Origin: Hsuehochloa calcarea
Taxonomy: Eukaryota > Streptophyta > Magnoliopsida > Poales > Poaceae
NCBI GenBank assembly: GCA_036346395.1
Contig: CM070598.1
Span: 4,261,517-4,325,516, forward strand
Reading direction: 5' to 3'
DNA: 64,000 nucleotides
In this document: positions 58,555 through 64,000 of the stretch, piece after piece
How positions within the stretch are numbered: position 1 is the stretch's first letter
Layout: each line of letters opens with the position of its first letter
Notes under the pieces: model-generated
Told to the model about the DNA's origin: nothing
What the model saw: the letters and a program-made list of their open reading frames with translations, nothing else
The model's database searches: none
Made by a program: the position numbers and the translations under genes

Positions 58555-58621
58555 GGTAAATGGTTGTTTATCTTTTCCTCTTGTGAATTAGTTACCAAGT
58601 GTAAGAATGGTTGGTTGTTGG

Positions 58622-59147
58622 TAGAGGTGGGCATTGGGCGTCTTGTCGGCCTGCCAGCCCGCGTCTTGGCGGCGTGTTATGTCGTGCCCGGCTCGGCCGG
58701 CCACCCCATCGTGTCGTGCGCCGTCGGCCGCCTCGCCTCTCGATCGAGCCGAGCATCTACCAAAGCCCGCCGTCTTCGGATCGTCTGCGTCGCCGCCACC
58801 GCCCAGCCCTAAGTAACTATAGACGCCTGAGAAGACGACAACTGCTGCCTCCACCGTCCAGGAAGACAAAGACACTCGTGGGACAGGCCAGGTGGCAGAA
58901 GGGAATGATTAGTTAGGCTAAGCCGATGTGGGGGAGTGATTGGGCAAGAACGGGAAGATTGGGCATATTTCGTGCCGCGTCGTGCACGCCCAACCGATCG
59001 CATTCTCGAGCCCATCCGGCCCAACGGACCGCATTTTCAGGCCCAGCCCGGCCCGCTATTCGTGCCGTGCCGGCCCGACCCACCACGTGCTGTGCCGATT
59101 GGGCTTCGGGCTAGCCCAAAAAAAGCACGATCTAAATCGCAGCTTTA
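58622..59147. mobile_element. Non-autonomous hAT-like element
   Basis: 526 bp flanked by the perfect 8-bp duplication GTTGTTGG (58614-58621 and 59148-59155). The ends TAGAGGTGGGC and GCAGCTTTA are weakly inverted (about 7 of 9). The interior is rich in GCCCGGCCC/GGGCC words and in Pro/Arg-coding GC sequence, a pattern common in grass hAT-type non-autonomous elements. The open frames inside reflect composition only. Confidence 0.75.
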
Positions 59148-59155
59148 GTTGTTGG

Positions 59156-59582
59156 TACCATGATAATCGCTCTAGGTTGCTATGTTATTTCGGTTCTTAT
59201 AACAAAGAGCGTGATGGATGTTGCACATAAATTAATTACATCCAAATATCATTGCCTTTGTACCAACATCACTACACAATTGTAGTTTTGTTACCTATAT
59301 AGTATGCAAATCAGGTGGAATTTTAACCAGTAGAATGTCTAACAGCTTTATGTGGATTTGTTTAAATACATTGGCAAGAGTACAGTTGCTAAATTACGGC
59401 TCACCAACAAACACTAATGTATAAAAATAGCACAAATAGTACTTATGTAACAACCCAGCATTGCACGCGGGACTATTACTAGATAGACGATAGATCATCG
59501 TTGCGTGCGCAGAGGATCCGGATACGACTAGGCGACCAAATCTTGGACAACTTTGTGTACCAATTCAAATTCCCATGATGAC
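59156..59582. other. Spacer
   Basis: No feature recognised. Confidence 0.4.
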
Positions 59583-59733
59583 AGGGTGGAGCCAGATGGG
59601 TCATATCCCAGGCTAGACTGGTCTACGTCTTTTATTCATTTGAATGTTTAGCAATTTCTTAAAATAACATCTATAAACTTTTAGTTCTAGGTCTCAGGGT
59701 ACAGTCTACCCAATCCAATGACTAGATCCGCCT
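59583..59733. mobile_element. Diverged relative of the 58042-58195 MITE
   Basis: AGGGTGGAGCCAGATGGGTC at the left and CTAGATCCGCCTT at the right align with the other copy, including the shared GGGTCATA(C/T)CCC...GGCTAGAC block. Fragments of a tandem repeat (CCAATT(C)AAATTCCCATGATGA / CCAATTCCAATTCTCATGAT and AGAACAAATGCATG twice) flank it on both sides to about 59810. Confidence 0.6.
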
Positions 59734-59939
59734 TGCATAATGATAAAACCAGAACAAATGCATGATACCAATTCCAATTCTCATGATGATAAGATCAGAA
59801 CAAATGCATGCAGAGAGTGGTATTCTAGGTAAAGCTTTAGGTGACCTCTCCTGGTGTTACCATCATGGGACTTATCATGAGCTTTGGGCTTTCACTTGGA
59901 AAATCTGGAAGTCGTTCCAAACGATCGGCTTTTTCGAAG

Positions 59940-60350
59940 CCGGAAGCTATGTATAATGGAAGAAAGCCGGAAGGGCAGCTTCCCACGGCTTCCCACGGCT
60001 TCTCACGACTTCCTTCTAACTTTGCCCCTCAAGTTCACGAGTTACTACCCGCTTTTGCCATCGAATAAAAACCCCAATCCTCACAAGCCTCTTACCTCCC
60101 TCCTCCTCCCACGCCTCCTCCCTCCTCTCCCCCAAGCGGCGCCCCGTCCTTCTCCTCCTCCCCCAAGCGGCGCCAACCCCCTCCCCCTCCTCCCCCCGAG
60201 CCGCCGCTGCCGTCGGCCTCTCCCTCCTCTTCCCCCCGAGCTGGCGTCGCCCAAATCCGAATGATCTAGATCTCGCCTGGCTCCTCCAGCGCCGCTTCCT
60301 CCTCCTCTGCCAGCGGCCGCCCTCCTCCACCTCCCTCCTCCCGCGACGTG
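59940..60350. other. CT-rich, GC-rich block of unclear nature
   Basis: Starts with repeated GGCTTCCCACGGCTTCC(T)CACG and continues with CCCAAGCGGCGCC twice (60129-60141, 60161-60173) inside CT-rich DNA. It resembles an untranslated leader or a non-autonomous transposon interior. The - strand frame at 60417-60016 is Arg-rich composition only. Confidence 0.3.
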
Positions 60351-63300
60351 CCGGTGAAAAAGAAATGTTGATGTGCTGCACGTTGATTTGTTCCCATATG
60401 GTTATTTCTCCTTCCAAAGATACCTACATTTGTATTTGGTTTATAGCTATGTGGAATGATTACAGAGTGAAATCATGTCTCACTCGTGATGTTCTGGTAT
60501 GATAATTTTTTAGTATCGGAAAATATTGTGACTTATCATGCCTTCTGTGTGAGCCTTTTGCTTGATAATGCATTTGGTGGTGTTGATACAATGCGACTGC
60601 AATTCTAAAATACTTGATTAAACTTTTTATGTATTCCTCGTCTTCTTATGTTCTGTGAATAAATATTTTATATACATATCAGTTATCAACACAGTGCTAA
60701 AATTCAAGAGCATGAATTGTGTTGGAATTCAAGAACATGGAGTTGAAAGGTGGAACTTGGCCAAAGGCCGCCTCCATTCAGCAAGGCATGTGTCTCCACT
60801 CTCCAGTCGGTAAGATCCCAGCCTCTTAACAAGAAGATCATCTGAGATTGCTATATGGACCAAGCCTACACTTCACGTGGAGATATTTTCCTAATATAAG
60901 TTGCTATTTGTTGGTTCAGTTATGCTTGTTGGAATGTATGTACTCCATTAGACACCAAAGAAATATGTTCTTGTAGATCTAAAAGCAGCCAAAAGAAAGA
61001 ACACCTTGGCTATTTGCCTGCAACTAGTTTGTTGTGACTTTTTGTATGGCCTGCAAGAGAAATGAGTGTGTCACAGAATGATCTCTGCACATGTAAATAT
61101 GATGAATCTGATACCCCTGTTTTACTCGAAGTAGCAAATGTCGTCGTTAATAATCGTCAATTGTCACTAGTTGTTGTTAAATATTGTTAATTGTGTTAAA
61201 TGGTATCAAACAAGCTATTACTATCTCCGAGGGTATTTTAAATATTTTTAATTTCGAAAGCTGCAATCACCTATCTAAAAGACAGTTATACATCAAATCT
61301 CTTCACCAACTGTCAACCCTTCAAAGACAATGAAAGAAGCCGTTTTTCAGAAAAACCACAACCATTCCAAGCAGGACATAAGCTAATTAATCTACCTGAA
61401 ACATTTTCTGTTGGATATAAATACATGGAGCTTTCCTTTCGGTTGATCCAATCGAAAGGGATTAATATGTGCATGCGTGTATGAACAGGCACACGTGGAG
61501 GCTGCCATTGGTGCGCCTTTTTGCAGCTGCGCCTGTCACGCGTTGGGTTGTATTTTCTCTCTCTCCCATGGAAGCGAGCGGCGCATGGAGGATTCCTTGT
61601 TCTTACGTACGTGTCGTCGTGCCGTGCTGCATGGTTAAAGATTAGAGTTTTTTTTTTTTTTGCTTTTCTGGATGATCTTTTATAAGATAAAGTTTGATGC
61701 TTGCATTTGTTCTTGATCTTTAGGTGCCATTTTTCTGTAATCAGTGGTTGATAAAAACCACTACTCTGCAATCCCCATTGATTGCAAGCTGGAGTTGGAC
61801 TAAGACGACTAGAATTGGCAAAAGTTGTACTACCGTTCTGACCGAATTGTGGAGGATTCAAGTAGCATTCATTGCTCGAGCCAACATTGCATGTCAGTAA
61901 CTACTGAGCTTTGGTTTGGTCTCGACGGTTCTTGCATTGCAGGAGCAACGCTGTCAGTTTGTTGAGCTGACAGGGCAAACGCATGGTAGCTGAGCTGAAA
62001 ATGGAGATGCATTCGATGGAAGCTTAGCCGCCCAGTTCAGACCAGACCAGATGTCTGATCTGATCTGATCTGATCTGGACTTGGTGGCATTGGTGCACTG
62101 CTGATGACTTGTCGGTTGTCATTTTGGTTCTATTCCGGTTTTCGTCGATTTCTTATGAATTGTAATTGTTACAATAATTTGTAGATTTAACAATACCATA
62201 AGGGCGTACGAAAAAATTGATACGTAGACAATACGTATTACATGTATTACAAATTCGCCATCGGGTTGGCGGCTGGACCATGCCAAGGGTGCTACGGCAC
62301 ACCCATGACGATGGTTCACAAGGGCCACTTGTCAGTGACAATTTGTAAAAAAAAAGCCGTTTCACCACGCGACGGTAATGGTATGCCGTGGCCCTGTGTT
62401 GTAAGTGGGCAGAGGGGCGTTGCTGTCGAGGAGGGGCTCAGGCGCCAATCTCCGGCCCAGGAAATGCATCGTGAGCCAGAGATTCGGAATTTGCGAGGAT
62501 TCAGAAATGTTACCATCTTGTGCCCGCTGCTGCTGCAGGAAGTTTGTCACTGCTCACTGCACTGGACCATCGGAATTTGTCTACGCGAAGCATTTCCGTT
62601 TGTCAATTTGGCAGCACTTTCTCTTTCCTTCTTGGCAAGGAGAACAATCTCTCGCTCTCTCTTCTACCTTTACTTGAGTTTTTTTTACGGTATACTTAAT
62701 TTAATACAAATTATCTATTCTTCTTTATTTGTATAAATAATAGAATCTCAAGAAGAATAGAATTGTAATTACTCATGTGGGATCACATGACACGAGAGTA
62801 GTATTTTCAGCCTTCGTTGAAAAATTCCATAATATCCTCACAAAAAAATTTTAATACAAAAAAGGATATTACACCCTTAACAAATCAATGATCAATTTTG
62901 ATTTATACTACCATCGTATGCGAATATAAACTACCTTTTACCGGGAAACAATCTGTGGTTACTATGTTATTATGGCTGGAATGGCAGAATTGGAATCCCA
63001 CTGTGCAAACTATGCATATTGCATAGAAGTGAAGCCCAATTTCCAAAATGACCGGGCCAGAAAAGCCCTCCAATCTCCATAGCGTCGCATCAGCAAACAA
63101 CGGTGACAAACTCGTCTTCCTGGATCGGCCCCGGCCATTGCTGTCATAGAACACTGCTCCGAGATGGCTTCTTCTGATCATCTGATATGGATGCAAGATT
63201 TTTTATTTTTATCCCCTTCCCCTGGTCGATTAATTTGACATGTTCTTGGATTTCGGATTATGGGAAGAAGAAGAAAAAATCACTGTCGGTTTTCAGGGTG

Positions 63301-63647
63301 TTGTGCTGTGCAGTACTAACCGACAAATCAACAGTCTCACATGCTGACCAGATTGAGTGAACGGTCAGGCACAGCCAAATGATGGAATCCTCACACAAAA
63401 AATTTCATCCAAAATATATTCATTTCTGCATATTGATGTTATTATAATTTGATCAACCCAAATATTCACATCTAGTAGGGAATGTACAGGAGACAGGCGC
63501 GAGATGTTAGTAATCTAGTATACATGCAGACCACTGGGCCCTGACCAATATAAAGAATTAATCTAAATGACAATCATAGAACACTGCATCTAAAGTTCTA
63601 AATCAATACTTTGATCATGCATGGAAGGATTATAAATGTTTAACACA
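60351..63647. other. AT-rich spacer
   Basis: No gene supported. A CTGAT pentanucleotide tract lies at 62054-62078. A 182-codon - frame at 61861-61313 lacks any domain, and its polylysine runs come from T tracts. The last part should hold the 3' untranslated region of the exon that ends at 63648. Confidence 0.4.
62054..62078. repeat. TCTGA pentanucleotide microsatellite
   Basis: Five tandem TCTGA/GATCT units following two ACCAG units. Confidence 0.9.
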
Positions 63648-63755
63648 TCAAAACCCGTCATAGTAGCCACCAAATGATATGCTTGGCCTTGTTGATGCAC
63701 CTCCCATGACTGACGACATGGCCTGGTTCAGTCTGGAGGTCTGCTGCACAACCTG
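63648..63755 (-). CDS. Last coding exon of a gene extending beyond the window
   Basis: After a pyrimidine-containing intron end TATTCAG, the - strand reads QVVQQTSRLNQAMSSVMGGA then STRPSISFGGYYDGF and TGA at 63648. The composition is protein-like and the acceptor fits. The acceptor is a NAGNAG pair (TTCAGCAG), so an isoform lacking the first Gln is possible (start at 63752). I do not recognise the protein. The preceding exon is not identified between 63756 and the end of the window. Confidence 0.6.
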   Translation of the reverse strand, partial: QVVQQTSRLNQAMSSVMGGASTRPSISFGGYYDGF

Positions 63756-64000
63756 CTGAATACTCCGCAGATCAAACAAGCAAAATAAATCGTCAGAAAC
63801 AGTGGGCCATTTACCCCAATTCTTTAGCGCTTTAGCCTAATCTGTTCCAAGACCATTCTGGATTTCAGTAAAAAAATCCAAAGAATTCTTTTTAATTGGA
63901 CAGGGTGATGTAAAGTTGCCGACCTCGTCCACTGGCATATTTTTGCACCCAAGTATAAGTGAAGTTTAAGTAAGCTAGTTGAAAGAACATGCCTTTAGGA

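Noticed and set aside
58622..59147. Possible small GC-rich gene
   Set aside because: The sequence is bounded by an 8-bp target duplication and is better explained as a hAT-like element.
60016..60417. 133-codon Arg/Gly-rich - frame
   Set aside because: Read-out of CT-rich repeats.
61313..61861. 182-codon - frame
   Set aside because: No domain, lysine runs from T tracts, no splice or promoter context.
1..64000. tRNA, rRNA or CRISPR features
   Set aside because: No cloverleaf, rRNA motif or regularly spaced repeat array was seen; the TGGTATCAGAGC matches are retrotransposon primer sites, not tRNA genes.

Overview
The window is nuclear DNA of a grass, most likely Oryza or a close relative. Pointers are a four-exon grass-type QCR7 gene, a DUF868 gene, GT-AG introns, Stowaway-type, Mutator-type and hAT-type MITEs, and Ty1/copia elements with tRNA-Met primer sites. 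Most of the sequence is transposon-derived; only two genes are certain, and a few others are small, fragmentary or damaged.

Layout. 1-~6990: CG-rich remnant of a large Mutator-like element (MULE 1) with a broken mudrA-like transposase and a GRF-type zinc-finger exon on the + strand, a triplicated exon-intron block, and a broken plant-mobile-domain (PMD) gene running towards them on the - strand. ~6990-8900: spacer. 8987-11496 (-): a two-exon small gene with an in-frame stop. 11992-18842: a complete but decayed Ty1/copia element (-) with 5-bp target duplications. 20004-20220: Stowaway-type MITE. 20759-22869 (-): QCR7. 23.0-27.9 kb: AT-rich spacer.

27925-45677: one old copia element (copia A) split by three later insertions. 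These are an 8.7-kb MULE (MULE 2, 29409-38153, itself carrying a 1.35-kb CACTA element at 36168-37520), a 1.9-kb solo LTR (38264-40189), and an LTR-retrotransposon remnant (~41090-44029) that carries a 0.9-kb hAT element (41754-42657). Removing the insertions makes the copia integrase and reverse-transcriptase segments follow each other in the expected order.

46161-47726 (-): two orphan terminal exons and an intact single-exon DUF868 gene. 50573-51804: 5' end of a copia element with an open gag ORF. 53511-57767: a second 3'-truncated copia element. 58.0-59.7 kb: four small non-autonomous elements, including a 279-bp hairpin MULE-MITE with a perfect 9-bp target duplication and a 526-bp hAT-like element with a perfect 8-bp duplication. 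63648-63755 (-): last coding exon of a gene that starts beyond the window.

The most unusual theme is that two separate MULEs each contain a mudrA-like transposase, a PMD-related gene and a GRF-type zinc-finger gene. Coordinates of intact genes and of element ends with target duplications are exact readings; pseudogene boundaries are approximate.
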